A stretch of DNA of 36,795 nt from the NCBI GenBank assembly GCA_035559815.1, contig DATMAT010000005.1, positions 1-36,795 of the forward strand, in the 5' to 3' direction. A model generated the notes under the pieces. That model did no database searches and had not been told where the DNA came from. It worked only from the letters and a program-made list of their open reading frames with translations. The stretch is from Thermodesulfobacteriota bacterium. GTDB taxonomy: Bacteria > Desulfobacterota_D > UBA1144 > Nemesobacterales > CSP1-2. Of this stretch, positions 7,283 through 15,346 are shown in pieces (the first letter of the stretch is position 1; each line of letters starts with the position of its first letter). Both the position numbers and the translations under genes were made by a program.

Positions 7283-8449
7283 TCAGCCTCTTGCCAAAAT
7301 ATGAACCACACATGTTGCACCGGAGCCGCCTATGTTGTGGGTAAGCCCTACCTCCGCTCCTTTAACCTGCCTTTCCTGAGCTTCTCCCCGGAGTTGAAGG
7401 GCAATCTCGACGACCTGGTCCACTCCGGTTGCTCCCACCGGATGTCCCTTTGCCTTAAGACCCCCGCTCGGATTCACCGCAAATTTGCCGTTTAGCGATG
7501 TAACGCCGTCTAACGTAGCAGGGCCACCCTCACCTTTAGGAACAAACCCCAAGTCCTCGATGGCCATTATCTCCGCAATCGTAAAGCAGTCATGCACCTC
7601 TACCACGTCCACATCTTCAGGATTGATGCCGGCCATAGTAAATGCCATCCTGGCCGATTCTATCGTCGAATCAAATCTGGTCAGGTCATCTTTTTGATAA
7701 AGGGCAAAGGAATCATTTGCCTGCCCGTAGCCGATTATTTCAACAGGTCTTTTAGAGAAACCCTTTGCCAAGCTCCTTTCTCCGAGAACAACGGCCGATG
7801 CGCCATCGGTTATGAGGGAACAGTCATAGAGACGGAGAGGGTCGGCAACGATCCTAGTGTCATCCAAAACCTGTTCCATGGTCAGGGGCTTTTGCATATG
7901 TGCATCGGGATTCCGGAGGCCGTTACCGTGATTCTTTACCGCTACCGCCGCCAGATGCTCTCTCGTCGTGCCATACTGATGCATGTGCCTTCTTGCCATC
8001 ATAGCAAAAGCGCTTGGAAAGGTGTAACCGACTTTTACTTCACGCTCCCAGTCCCCGGCCTTGGCCAGAAACTCAGTAACCTTCGGCGTGGGAACTGTGT
8101 TCATTTTTTCGACCCCGACTACCAAAACCCTGCTGGCTGCCCCGGCGGATATGGCCAGAATTCCTTCTCTTACCGCGGATCCGCCGGAAGCGCAAGCGTT
8201 CTCGATGTGTGTGCAGGGAACATTACCCCTAAGCCCCAATGCTGCCCCCACATAAGGAGCCAGATGATTCTGGTTGATAAAATCGCTACCGGCGTAGTTT
8301 CCGAGGTAAAAAGCGTCTACCTCTCCCGGAGTGATTCCGGCATCGTCCATCGCCTTTTTACCGGCCTCTACAGCCAGGTCTAGAAGGGTTTTTTCTTTTA
8401 AAACTCCATATTTGGTTTTTCCTACTCCAATTACCGATACCTTTTTCAT
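7283..8449 (-). CDS. SCP-x-type thiolase, catalytically intact
   Basis: This 388-residue thiolase-fold protein belongs to the SCP-x/lipid-transfer group. The nucleophilic cysteine is present in E-N-A-C-A-S-G-G (C86). H286 is in V-H-D-C-F-T, and G-H-P-V-G-A-T-G and T-H-N-I-G-G-S-G-A-T-C are also present. It should therefore cleave 3-oxoacyl-CoA with CoA, or condense acyl-CoAs. The length is normal and there is no SCP2 domain. The DUF35 gene follows after five bases, so the two would form a thiolase/DUF35 complex as in archaeal acetoacetyl-CoA thiolase and BbsAB. That partner is frameshifted here. The preferred substrate cannot be read from the sequence; the neighbours suggest products of amino-acid-derived acyl-CoA oxidation. 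Confidence 0.9.
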   Translation of the reverse strand: MKKVSVIGVGKTKYGVLKEKTLLDLAVEAGKKAMDDAGITPGEVDAFYLGNYAGSDFINQNHLAPYVGAALGLRGNVPCTHIENACASGGSAVREGILAISAGAASRVLVVGVEKMNTVPTPKVTEFLAKAGDWEREVKVGYTFPSAFAMMARRHMHQYGTTREHLAAVAVKNHGNGLRNPDAHMQKPLTMEQVLDDTRIVADPLRLYDCSLITDGASAVVLGERSLAKGFSKRPVEIIGYGQANDSFALYQKDDLTRFDSTIESARMAFTMAGINPEDVDVVEVHDCFTIAEIMAIEDLGFVPKGEGGPATLDGVTSLNGKFAVNPSGGLKAKGHPVGATGVDQVVEIALQLRGEAQERQVKGAEVGLTHNIGGSGATCVVHILARG

Positions 8450-8534
8450 GGTTCCCTCTTTTCTTTGCCATAATTATAAACAGGAAAACCGTTCATTCCC
8501 TATTTTGTGTTTGTTAGGCGAGCGTCATCCTAAC

Positions 8535-8706
8535 CCTACTCACCCTTCGTCTCCGCTCAGGGTGAAGGGTGGGGTATTGCTGTCAGCTTATACCCGCCTT
8601 CATGGTGGGCCTTTCGGCGTAGTTTATGCTGAGGAATCGAAGCACTCAAGATAAACTCCGTCGAACCATGAGCGCCCTTTGAGGGAGAGGGGATAAATGC
8701 TTTTAT
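8535..8706. repeat. Dispersed repeat family 1, copy B, with hairpins
   Basis: This is the second copy of the family at 1883-2014. CCTACTCACCCTTCG is at 8535-8549, AGTTTATGCTGAG at 8621-8633, CTCAAGATAAACT at 8645-8657, TCGAACCATG at 8661-8670, and GGGATAAATGCTTTTAT at the end. The blocks at 8621 and 8645 form a stem with one mismatch. A second perfect 8-bp stem, CACCCTTC/GAAGGGTG, lies at 8541-8548 and 8564-8571. The repeat occupies most of the 303-base gap between the dehydrogenase and thiolase genes. Confidence 0.7.
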
Positions 8707-8752
8707 CCTTCTCCTCCATTCGCATCAAATACAAAACCTGAATAACTCGAGG

Positions 8753-9715
8753 TCATGAGGTTTTCACCAACAGCAACCTCCTCCGGCATTGATCCTTCGC
8801 CAGGGATAAAAGAAACTTATCAAATGACTTAGATTTAAGAAGAAGTAGTTCCAGTTTCTTGGACACTGAATCAAGGGAATGGGAAGAGGCGACTCCCTCG
8901 TCGATCGCGACCTTAAGCAGCCCGCCGGAATTTGCTATAAAATCCGGTATATACAAGATTCCTCGGTCGTTGAGCAACTCGGCTAATTCGTCATTTTCCA
9001 ATTGGTTGTTGGCAGCACCGCAAATCACCGAAGCTTTTATACCTGAAACATTGTTCCTTGTTACTACGGGGCCAATAGAGCAAGGCACAAAATAGTCAAC
9101 CTCTGTATCTATCCCATCTGGAGGAATCACCTGAAACACATTGGGATCGAGTCTCCGGAGGTTTTCACAACGACTCTTATCTATATCGCAGACAAATATA
9201 CGAGAGGGAGAGGCTTTATGAAGCATCTCTGCAACAAGGCTTCCTACCTTTCCCACTCCTTGTACGAGCGCAGAGTCTATCGGGATATTCCTCGACCGGG
9301 CCACCGCTTTTATACACTCTACGACCACATAAGCCGTAGCATAGGCAGTATCGATCGTAGACACGTAAGAAGTCATAGTCTTAAGATACTCCAGGTCTTT
9401 AATAGATGTTCCTACATCGGTAGCCGTAAGAAATGAACCCTCAAGCCCATTTAATATTTTTGCATAAGCATCCCAATCCGCTTTCGTCAGGTCGGAGGGA
9501 CTAGCATCTATAACCGCCTTCGCCCCGTACCAGGGCAGTCCGGCCCAGGCACATTTGTAAGCCATAGTCTCGCACAAGCGCTCACAGTCGGAAAATGCAT
9601 CTTCAGATGACCGGTATTTGTACACCCTGGTGCCCCCTACACATACCTGGCCCGATTTCTCCATACATATGTGAATGGCGTGTCCGCCGGGGAGGCTCTC
9701 ACAGATGTATCTCAT
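8753..9715 (-). CDS. Divergent Glu/Leu/Phe/Val dehydrogenase
   Basis: Members of this family oxidatively deaminate an L-amino acid to a 2-oxoacid with NAD(P). The 320-residue protein shows the dehydrogenase N-domain (V-G-G-T-R-V-Y, L-C-E-T-M-A-Y-K-C-A-W-A-G-L-P) and the catalytic lysine region Y-G-A-K-A-V-I. It also has T-A-T-D-V-G-T-S, the Rossmann motif V-Q-G-V-G-K-V-G, C-G-A-A-N-N-Q-L and D-F-I-A-N-S-G-G-L. It is closer in size to leucine/phenylalanine dehydrogenases (about 350 residues) than to GDH. The usual L-P-x-G-G-G-K loop reads L-P-W-Y-G-A-K, and the glycine-rich segment before the Rossmann domain (normally G-G-x-P-S) is replaced by Y-V-S-T-I-D-T, so the substrate may be unusual. 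It lies in the minus-strand series after the ferredoxin oxidoreductase genes, which could take its 2-oxoacid product. Confidence 0.82.
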   Translation of the reverse strand: MRYICESLPGGHAIHICMEKSGQVCVGGTRVYKYRSSEDAFSDCERLCETMAYKCAWAGLPWYGAKAVIDASPSDLTKADWDAYAKILNGLEGSFLTATDVGTSIKDLEYLKTMTSYVSTIDTAYATAYVVVECIKAVARSRNIPIDSALVQGVGKVGSLVAEMLHKASPSRIFVCDIDKSRCENLRRLDPNVFQVIPPDGIDTEVDYFVPCSIGPVVTRNNVSGIKASVICGAANNQLENDELAELLNDRGILYIPDFIANSGGLLKVAIDEGVASSHSLDSVSKKLELLLLKSKSFDKFLLSLAKDQCRRRLLLVKTS

Positions 9716-9743
9716 TTTATATCACCCCTTGCCATTTTTATTG

Positions 9744-9759
9744 CCACGAAGACACAAAG
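9744..9759. repeat. Short copy of a CCACGA-GACACAA dispersed repeat
   Basis: CCACGAAGACACAAAG here resembles CCACGACGACACAACG at 17795-17810 (13 of 16 identical). It lies in the 171-base gap between the oxidoreductase and dehydrogenase genes, followed by a related GACACGAAATTAG stretch. It is probably a decayed half of the inverted repeat seen intact at 17793-17864. Confidence 0.45.
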
Positions 9760-9886
9760 CCTGTGCTGAGCAACATCCAGGCGACACGAAATTAGAATTC
9801 TGAAGTCAGGTGTCAGAATTTAAAAAAATACTTTTACCCTATTCTGCCTTCTTCTTTAATCGTATTCTCTCTTAGTCTCTTTGTAT

Positions 9887-11293
9887 CTAACTTTCAAGCC
9901 TCCTTTCGGAGAAAAAGTTATCCAAAAACGAAGCCATAAAACGTGGATTCGTCAAGTTAGAGAATTCATCCCATTTTTTTATCATTTCTCTACGGACGCC
10001 TCCATATCCTCTAACAATCGCCCCACCCTTTGCCGCCAGCATTGCGGAATCTAAGCCATGGGTCAAAGAGCGTTTCACATGTTCTACGTATTTTTCTACA
10101 AGAGAATTTTCTTTCGAGTATCTGAAGGAACTCCTTCTCATGAATCGCAGTTTAGACATCGCTTTAAGCAACAGAAATCCGGATAGGTGATTGGTATATA
10201 ACTCCGTTTTCCAGGAAATCTTGTACTTTGATAGCATCCGGTCTAATAACCTTCCCAATGGCTTGGGGAGAACACCGTAAAGTTCATCAGCCTCCGGCCT
10301 GAAGAAATCCTTGACCCAGAAAACCTCTCCATCTTGAATTGTATAGAGCTTTTTTATTCGCTCGAATCTGCCTTTGCTGATTTTCTTTTCAGCGATCCTT
10401 ATAACGTCTTCGTACATCATCCTCACTGCCAAAACCCGGGCAAACTCCTTCATTAGCTCTCCACATTTATCATTCTTCCCGAACATCTCTAGGGCATACC
10501 GATGAAGGTCGTTAAGCCTGCTCATGTAAAGCTCGGCATAATCTTTATCCTGATACTCGATGATCTGTCTTACCGCCTCAACCACAACGTCCTTGATGCC
10601 GTTTCCATAAACCGACCGAAGCTTTTCTATTGAATCTTTGATGTATCCATCGGGAAGACTATAAAATCCGTTTACCTTGAACCCTTCTTCGAGCAAGTCC
10701 CCTTTTGTTTTCTTGAAAAGTTCATATCCAGCGGTAAAATCCCTAAGATTTCTCTCCGGGTCTATTCCTACTGTTTTTATCGCTTTCTCATAACTCTCTC
10801 TTTTAATGCCTGGCAGATAGCCGGAAGCACATAACCCCCCGACTAGGTGGGCATTACTAAAGTCCGATAAGCCCATTCTATGAATATCCACCACAATATG
10901 ATCTCTGGAATTCTCCTCTATGAGGCCGCGAAAATTTTCGTATGTATAAATGTCCTTCTTTAAAGAGAGCTTTTCATAAGTGGTATAGTACCGGAAGGTC
11001 GTTCCGAGAATGTTACAATTTTTTCCCCCATATCCCTCTTTGAGTATCCGGAGAAGTTCCATAAATTCCTGCGAGATTATAAGATCTAGTTTTCCCTTTT
11101 CCGGGAATGGTGAAAAAAGAAAGTCATTATTGGGCACAATCTCCATGTAGGAAAGAGTGCGCCCGGCACGCTGGCTCACTCCGGGAAGACTTAGAACATG
11201 GGGTTGTAATCCTTCGGAGATAGCTGCAGCCGCAAGCCATTCTACAAAAACCCCTACCCCCAAACCGCCTACCGATGTGATGAGTATTTTCAT
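9887..11293 (-). CDS. iorB: Indolepyruvate-type ferredoxin oxidoreductase, beta (IorB-like) subunit
   Basis: This 468-residue protein begins M-K-I-L-I-T-S-V-G-G-L-G-V-G, the gamma-type domain of 2-oxoacid:acceptor oxidoreductases (residues about 1-190). L-P-G-V-S-Q-R-A-G-R-T follows, as in the IorB group. A long helical C-terminal extension (about 200-468) is typical of the large bacterial IorB form rather than the 200-residue archaeal one. It would pair with the TPP subunit at 12097 and the iron-sulfur protein at 11427 to convert an aryl or branched 2-oxoacid, CoA and oxidised ferredoxin into acyl-CoA, CO2 and reduced ferredoxin. The exact substrate is not visible. It is the third gene of the series, 133 bases after the iron-sulfur gene. 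Confidence 0.85.
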   Translation of the reverse strand: MKILITSVGGLGVGVFVEWLAAAAISEGLQPHVLSLPGVSQRAGRTLSYMEIVPNNDFLFSPFPEKGKLDLIISQEFMELLRILKEGYGGKNCNILGTTFRYYTTYEKLSLKKDIYTYENFRGLIEENSRDHIVVDIHRMGLSDFSNAHLVGGLCASGYLPGIKRESYEKAIKTVGIDPERNLRDFTAGYELFKKTKGDLLEEGFKVNGFYSLPDGYIKDSIEKLRSVYGNGIKDVVVEAVRQIIEYQDKDYAELYMSRLNDLHRYALEMFGKNDKCGELMKEFARVLAVRMMYEDVIRIAEKKISKGRFERIKKLYTIQDGEVFWVKDFFRPEADELYGVLPKPLGRLLDRMLSKYKISWKTELYTNHLSGFLLLKAMSKLRFMRRSSFRYSKENSLVEKYVEHVKRSLTHGLDSAMLAAKGGAIVRGYGGVRREMIKKWDEFSNLTNPRFMASFLDNFFSERRLES

Positions 11294-11355
11294 ATCACTT
11301 GCTCACGTCACGTATATTTATGTTCTATCGTACTCGGACATATTACCCACTTACA

Positions 11356-11384
11356 GTAGAGACGGCCCGCCGGGTCGTCTCTAC
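11356..11384. repeat. Palindromic dispersed repeat family 3, intergenic copy
   Basis: The arms GTAGAGACG (11356-11364) and CGTCTCTAC (11376-11384) form a perfect 9-bp stem around an 11-base GC-rich loop. It lies between the iron-sulfur gene and iorB. The arms GTAGAGAC/GTCTCTAC recur inside a coding region at 16076-16101. There is no T-run after it, so it is a repeat rather than a classical terminator, though it could affect transcript stability. Confidence 0.7.
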
Positions 11385-11426
11385 ATATATTAGATTCCCG
11401 TCTTACCGGTGCGAGAATGATAACCC

Positions 11427-11978
11427 TTAGCCTAAACTTTCTATAACAAAATTCCTTAATTTGAACATGAATCTTTCGTAACGAGACGGATTGATAACCC
11501 TGTCCACCTGGTAGAATGACGGGCATAGCTTTGCCAAATGGGCAATCTCACTGCAAAGACCGCATCCTATGCAGGAATAATCGATCCAGGCGATTTTATC
11601 GTCCTTGAGCGGATTAGGATTGTTTCGCACGGTAAGTGAAGGACAACCATTATAGGAGATGCAAGAATGATCACCGGTACATACGTCCTCATCCACGCCT
11701 AATTTTCGTTCAACCCATCTTCCGCCATCGCTTAGCGTCCGGGACTTAATATTTTTTATCTTTCTTCCTGCTTCGAGCGCGCACTCCGCATCCGAGATTA
11801 TCACCTTCAAGCCTTTATAGCTTGATTTGTACGCCTCTCTTATTGTTTCGAGCGATTCCCCCACGTCGTAAGGGTTGACCACCTTTATCCACTTTACACC
11901 CATGCCTTTTAGAGTTTTTTGTATATCCGTCTCCGCCTTTTGATAAAATTTCTTAAGCTGTGGATAAGGGCCTTTCAT
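11427..11978 (-). CDS. Iron-sulfur (C-terminal IorA-like) subunit of indolepyruvate-type oxidoreductase
   Basis: This 183-residue protein corresponds to the last part of large IorA proteins. Residues about 1-70 resemble the end of the TPP-binding half (V-K-W-I-K-V-V-N-P-Y-D and K-V-I-I-S-D-A-E-C). A two-cluster ferredoxin-like region follows: C100-T-G-D-H-S-C106 to G-C112-P, then C136-x2-C139-x2-C142 with C152-P. The C-T-G-D-H-S-C form is characteristic of the fused bacterial IorA. Here it is a separate gene with its own AAGGAG site nine bases before the ATG at 11978, so I prefer that start over the longer frame to 12002. It should carry electrons from the TPP centre to soluble ferredoxin. 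IorA is thus split in two in this genome. Confidence 0.83.
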   Translation of the reverse strand: MKGPYPQLKKFYQKAETDIQKTLKGMGVKWIKVVNPYDVGESLETIREAYKSSYKGLKVIISDAECALEAGRKIKNIKSRTLSDGGRWVERKLGVDEDVCTGDHSCISYNGCPSLTVRNNPNPLKDDKIAWIDYSCIGCGLCSEIAHLAKLCPSFYQVDRVINPSRYERFMFKLRNFVIESLG

Positions 11979-12096
11979 TGTTTTTAACTCCTTTTTTAAC
12001 ACAAGGGCATGAGTGTCAACGACTTCGGTAGTTTGCTTGTCTACGGGTTTAAAAAATGCGGCAACACGTTAACCCGCTAACCCTTGAACATTGTCA

Positions 12097-13644
12097 CTAA
12101 TTCTCCTTAACTTTCTTTAGCTTTATAACCTCCCTCGGGGTGGAGAGGTTCCTTTGATGCCCGGTCATTGCCGTATGATAGTTATAAAAGACCACGAGCA
12201 CGGCGTCCTGGTCGTTTCTGAGAGCATTTGCCACACTGGTGGTGAGTCCGCTATGCCAGAACGTACCGTCTCCCATGAATGAGATCACTCTTTCTTCGTT
12301 TTTTCCCGCCCTGGAGAGTGCGCCGGAACTGGCCATTCCCGTTCCCATTCCGGTGACTGAAGCCTTAAAATCAAAAGGAGGCAGTCCACCCAAGGCATAA
12401 CACCCGATATCGCTGCTGAAGAGAAGCCTCGCTTCCGGGTTTTGCTTCTTAAGTATCTTGATTGCCGAGAAGATCGGCCTCTCCGGACAGCCGGTGCAGA
12501 ACGTTGGACGCCTTTCCGGAATTTCCAGAGCGGAAATTTCGCCTTTTACTTCCACTTGTACCTGGAAAAATTTAGACAGCCCGCCAAGCACGGTTTCGTA
12601 GGAAACTTCACCCGCTTTTGGAATAATCTCTTTCCCCAAAATCTTTGTGCTGATTCCGTTTGCTTGGGCTACTGCCCTAATCTCCTTCTCCAGGATGTTA
12701 GGCATTCCTTCCTCGACAATAAGCACCTCTTCTTTATCGGCGAGAAACTCAGCCACCTCGTTTTCTACAATCGGATATAGGCAGTGAAGGGAATAAACGG
12801 GACAGTCTTCATCGATCGAGTTAAGTGCCCTCAGCACCATGTTCATCAATACCCCGTGAGTGATAATGCCTATGCTTTTATTTGAGCTGTGGTTATACAC
12901 TCTGTTTATCCCTGCTTCCTTTATGAATTCAGTGGCCTTGGGCAGTCTTAGGGTATATTTTTCTGCCTCCTGTATCTGGGTATAAGGAGGGAAAGTCAAC
13001 TTCTCCAGTATCTCTTCTTTTACCTGAACCTTTTCCGGTCTTTTATTATCTCTAGCCTTGACCACTTCGGACATATACCCGACCCGGCTCCTAACAAGCA
13101 CGATCACCAGCGAGCCGGAGTATTCGGAAAGCGCAAACCCGTCGTGTATTAAATCCGAAAGATGCTGGAGCGATGCGCTCGCATCCAGTATGGGAAGCCC
13201 GGATTTATAAGCATAGGGAAGGGTTTTTTCGGCGACTATCGTGTTGTTGCAACCGTAATCCTCTCCCACCAGGATTAGCGCTCCGCCTGTAACTCCGGAC
13301 GACGCTATATGTGCAATCGCATCCGCCGCAACGTTAAATCCAACTACTTTAAAAGCAACCGCGCCGCGTATAGGGTTACTTATCGATGACCGGAGTGCCG
13401 CTGCCGCTGCCGCTTCGTTTGTCGATTCCTCGGCGTAAATGCCAATGTCCCGAAGTACGGTATGTTTTACCTTATCCACCAGGCTGGTAACTGTTGCGGT
13501 AGGAGAGCCCGGATAGCTGGCAAAATAGGAAATGCCGCTCTCCAGCAAGGATTTAAGAATTACAACTGCTCCGCTCCCAAAGTACTCATTTCCACCATCA
13601 AGAAGCAGTTGATTTTCGACTTTTTTATCGTAAGAGATAGCCAT
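12097..13644 (-). CDS. iorA: Indolepyruvate-type ferredoxin oxidoreductase, TPP (IorA-like) subunit without ferredoxin domain
   Basis: This 515-residue protein has the pyrimidine-binding half (G-S-G-A-V-V-I-L-K-S-L-L-E-S-G and Y-P-G-S-P-T-A-T) and a middle transketolase-C-like part. The TPP half has F-C-T-G-C-P-E-R-P, S-S-D-I-G-C-Y-A-L-G and F-M-G-D-G-T-F-W-H-S-G. The TPP/Mg motif finishes with F-Y-N-Y-H-T-A-M-T-G-H-Q. Full-length bacterial IorA continues into a ferredoxin domain; this one ends soon after T-G-H-Q with K-L-K-K-V-K-E-N and a stop. The missing part is encoded by the next gene (11427-11978). The 118-base gap contains stops and a separate ribosome site, so this is a real split rather than a single frameshift. 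It is the first gene of the minus-strand series and diverges from the acyl-CoA dehydrogenase gene. Confidence 0.87.
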   Translation of the reverse strand: MAISYDKKVENQLLLDGGNEYFGSGAVVILKSLLESGISYFASYPGSPTATVTSLVDKVKHTVLRDIGIYAEESTNEAAAAAALRSSISNPIRGAVAFKVVGFNVAADAIAHIASSGVTGGALILVGEDYGCNNTIVAEKTLPYAYKSGLPILDASASLQHLSDLIHDGFALSEYSGSLVIVLVRSRVGYMSEVVKARDNKRPEKVQVKEEILEKLTFPPYTQIQEAEKYTLRLPKATEFIKEAGINRVYNHSSNKSIGIITHGVLMNMVLRALNSIDEDCPVYSLHCLYPIVENEVAEFLADKEEVLIVEEGMPNILEKEIRAVAQANGISTKILGKEIIPKAGEVSYETVLGGLSKFFQVQVEVKGEISALEIPERRPTFCTGCPERPIFSAIKILKKQNPEARLLFSSDIGCYALGGLPPFDFKASVTGMGTGMASSGALSRAGKNEERVISFMGDGTFWHSGLTTSVANALRNDQDAVLVVFYNYHTAMTGHQRNLSTPREVIKLKKVKEN

Positions 13645-14038
13645 GTCTACCCCCTAAAGACACAAATTCTATATTAAACAGACCTTGCCTTTTATTAAGA
13701 CAAGCGTTTAACCAGAATTGCCACTTCCCCAAACTGCTACCCTACATATAAAAGTATACAAATCGGGCTATACGAAGTCAAAATAAAACACCGTGATTAT
13801 ACCAATTACATTTTTGTAAAATGCATGATAAAGTATAATGAGATGTAACGATAGACCTGCTCAATCTATCTCTTTAATTCATTTTTCAGACAAATAAATC
13901 TTCTAAGCTCATTCAATTACTGATATACTTAAATTGTGGTAGGCGTCTGAAGGGGTGGTGTAATTTATAATTTTTAGGAAGTTATTAGGCATTGAGTCTA
14001 TCATTAGTTTTTTAATTGCAGTCATAAAAGGAATTACC
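13645..14038. promoter_or_regulatory. AT-rich divergent promoter region
   Basis: This 394-base, visibly AT-rich gap separates the divergent iorA-like and acyl-CoA dehydrogenase genes and must hold promoters for both. A perfect TATAAT lies at 13834-13839 on the plus strand, but only a poor -35 (T-rich) sits 17 bases upstream. Another TATAAT at 13966-13971 has no -35. I see no clear operator palindrome. AAAGGA before 14039 is a good ribosome binding site for the acyl-CoA dehydrogenase. Confidence 0.4.
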
Positions 14039-15184
14039 ATGTGGCTTTTTAGGGAAGAACACGAAATCTTTAGACGGAGCGTTCGTCAGTTCGTGGAAAA
14101 AGAGGTGGTCCCCTATACCGAGGAGTGGGAAGAAAAGGGGGAGATTCCCCGCTCTATATGGAGACGAATGGGCGAGCTTGGTTTCCTGGGAATAGAATAT
14201 CCCGAAGAATACGGAGGAGCGGGAGCGGATTTTATCTACACCTTAGTTTTCATGGAGGAAATCTCAAGATGTGGGGCAATGGGATTCCCTATAAGCGTAA
14301 GCGTGCATACGGATATGGCTTCTCCCTATCTTCACCTGGGGACAGAGGAGCAAAAGAAAAAATACCTTGCCAAAATAATCAAAGGTGAGAATGTATGTGC
14401 CGTCGCAGTCACAGAGCCGAGCGGAGGGTCAGATGTGGCCGGTATTCACACCTATGCAAAGCGCGACGGCAGGCACTACATTTTAAACGGAAGCAAGATT
14501 TTTATCACCAACGGTGTTAACGCCGACATCTATTTCGTGATGGCCAGGGTGGGTGAGATAAACGAAAAAGTTCGCCATAAAGGGATTTCCATTTTCATCG
14601 TGGAGAAAGAAACCCCCGGTTTAAAGGTCGGAAGGAAACTAAACAAGATGGGATGGCTCTGTTCTGATACAGCGGAGCTTTTCTTTGAAGACTGCCGGGT
14701 ACCCGGTGAAAATCTACTTGGAGAGGAAGGCGAGGGATTTCGTGAGATTATGAAGAATTTTCAGCGGGAGAGACTGGTACTATCTATAACAGCGGTTTCC
14801 GCCTCACAAAGAGCGGTTGAAGACACGATTGCTTATGCACGGGAAAGGGTCGCTTTCGCTCATCCCCTATCAAAATTACAGGCAATCCGACACAAGATTG
14901 CCGACATGCTTACCCAGGTGGAAGCTGCGCGTCAGCTTACGTACTATATCTCTTGGCGTTTTAACCAAGGAAAAGCAACAGATATGGAAGTCTCCATGAC
15001 TAAGCTTTTTACCACTGAAATGGCAAACCGTATTGCTTATGAGGCGCTCCAGATTCATGGTGGATACGGGTACATGCGGGAGTTCCCCATAGAGCGATTC
15101 TACAGGGATGCAAGAGCCCTCACCATCGGGGCCGGCACCTCGGAAATAATGAAGGAGATTATAGCAAAAAGGCTCGACCTTTGA
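14039..15184 (+). CDS. Acyl-CoA dehydrogenase, isovaleryl-CoA-dehydrogenase-like
   Basis: This 381-residue FAD enzyme introduces a trans-2 double bond into an acyl-CoA and passes electrons to ETF. Visible signatures are V-T-E-P-S-G-G-S-D-V-A (FAD/substrate loop), M-G-W-L-C-S-D-T-A-E and Q-I-H-G-G-Y-G-Y-M-R-E-F-P-I-E-R. The usual C-terminal catalytic glutamate (Y-E-G-T in short- and medium-chain enzymes) is replaced by G-A-G-T. An E-R-L-V-L motif in helix G (E244 in Q-R-E-R-L-V-L) matches the place where isovaleryl-CoA dehydrogenase carries its base. This points to a branched or bulky acyl-CoA substrate. AAAGGA lies six bases before the ATG. It is the first gene of the plus-strand series that continues with two thiolase-fold genes and DUF35, and it is divergent from the oxidoreductase genes. 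Confidence 0.92.
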   Translation: MWLFREEHEIFRRSVRQFVEKEVVPYTEEWEEKGEIPRSIWRRMGELGFLGIEYPEEYGGAGADFIYTLVFMEEISRCGAMGFPISVSVHTDMASPYLHLGTEEQKKKYLAKIIKGENVCAVAVTEPSGGSDVAGIHTYAKRDGRHYILNGSKIFITNGVNADIYFVMARVGEINEKVRHKGISIFIVEKETPGLKVGRKLNKMGWLCSDTAELFFEDCRVPGENLLGEEGEGFREIMKNFQRERLVLSITAVSASQRAVEDTIAYARERVAFAHPLSKLQAIRHKIADMLTQVEAARQLTYYISWRFNQGKATDMEVSMTKLFTTEMANRIAYEALQIHGGYGYMREFPIERFYRDARALTIGAGTSEIMKEIIAKRLDL

Positions 15185-15346
15185 TTTAGTTTAGAACGTA
15201 AGGGGCCACTAGCGGGCTCATCCTCAATAACCAAAGAAACATTATCTTAGCAATCATAGAATGTTAAAGGTGGATAGTCCACCTCTCTTCACTTGTGGGT
15301 TTAGCCGAAGGATTGAGCTTAAATTGCGGTAATAAGGAGGTTAATC

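Noticed and set aside
7592-8383. Plus-strand frame of 263 codons
   Set aside because: It lies fully antisense to the thiolase gene, whose motifs are intact; its translation has no recognisable pattern.
12003-12096. Single frameshift or stop joining the two IorA-like genes
   Set aside because: The gap has several stops and a separate Shine-Dalgarno sequence for the second gene, so a true split is more likely.
13834-13839. Perfect TATAAT as promoter of the acyl-CoA dehydrogenase gene
   Set aside because: No acceptable -35 hexamer at 16-18 bases, and the region is AT-rich, so a chance match is likely; mentioned only within the gap entry.
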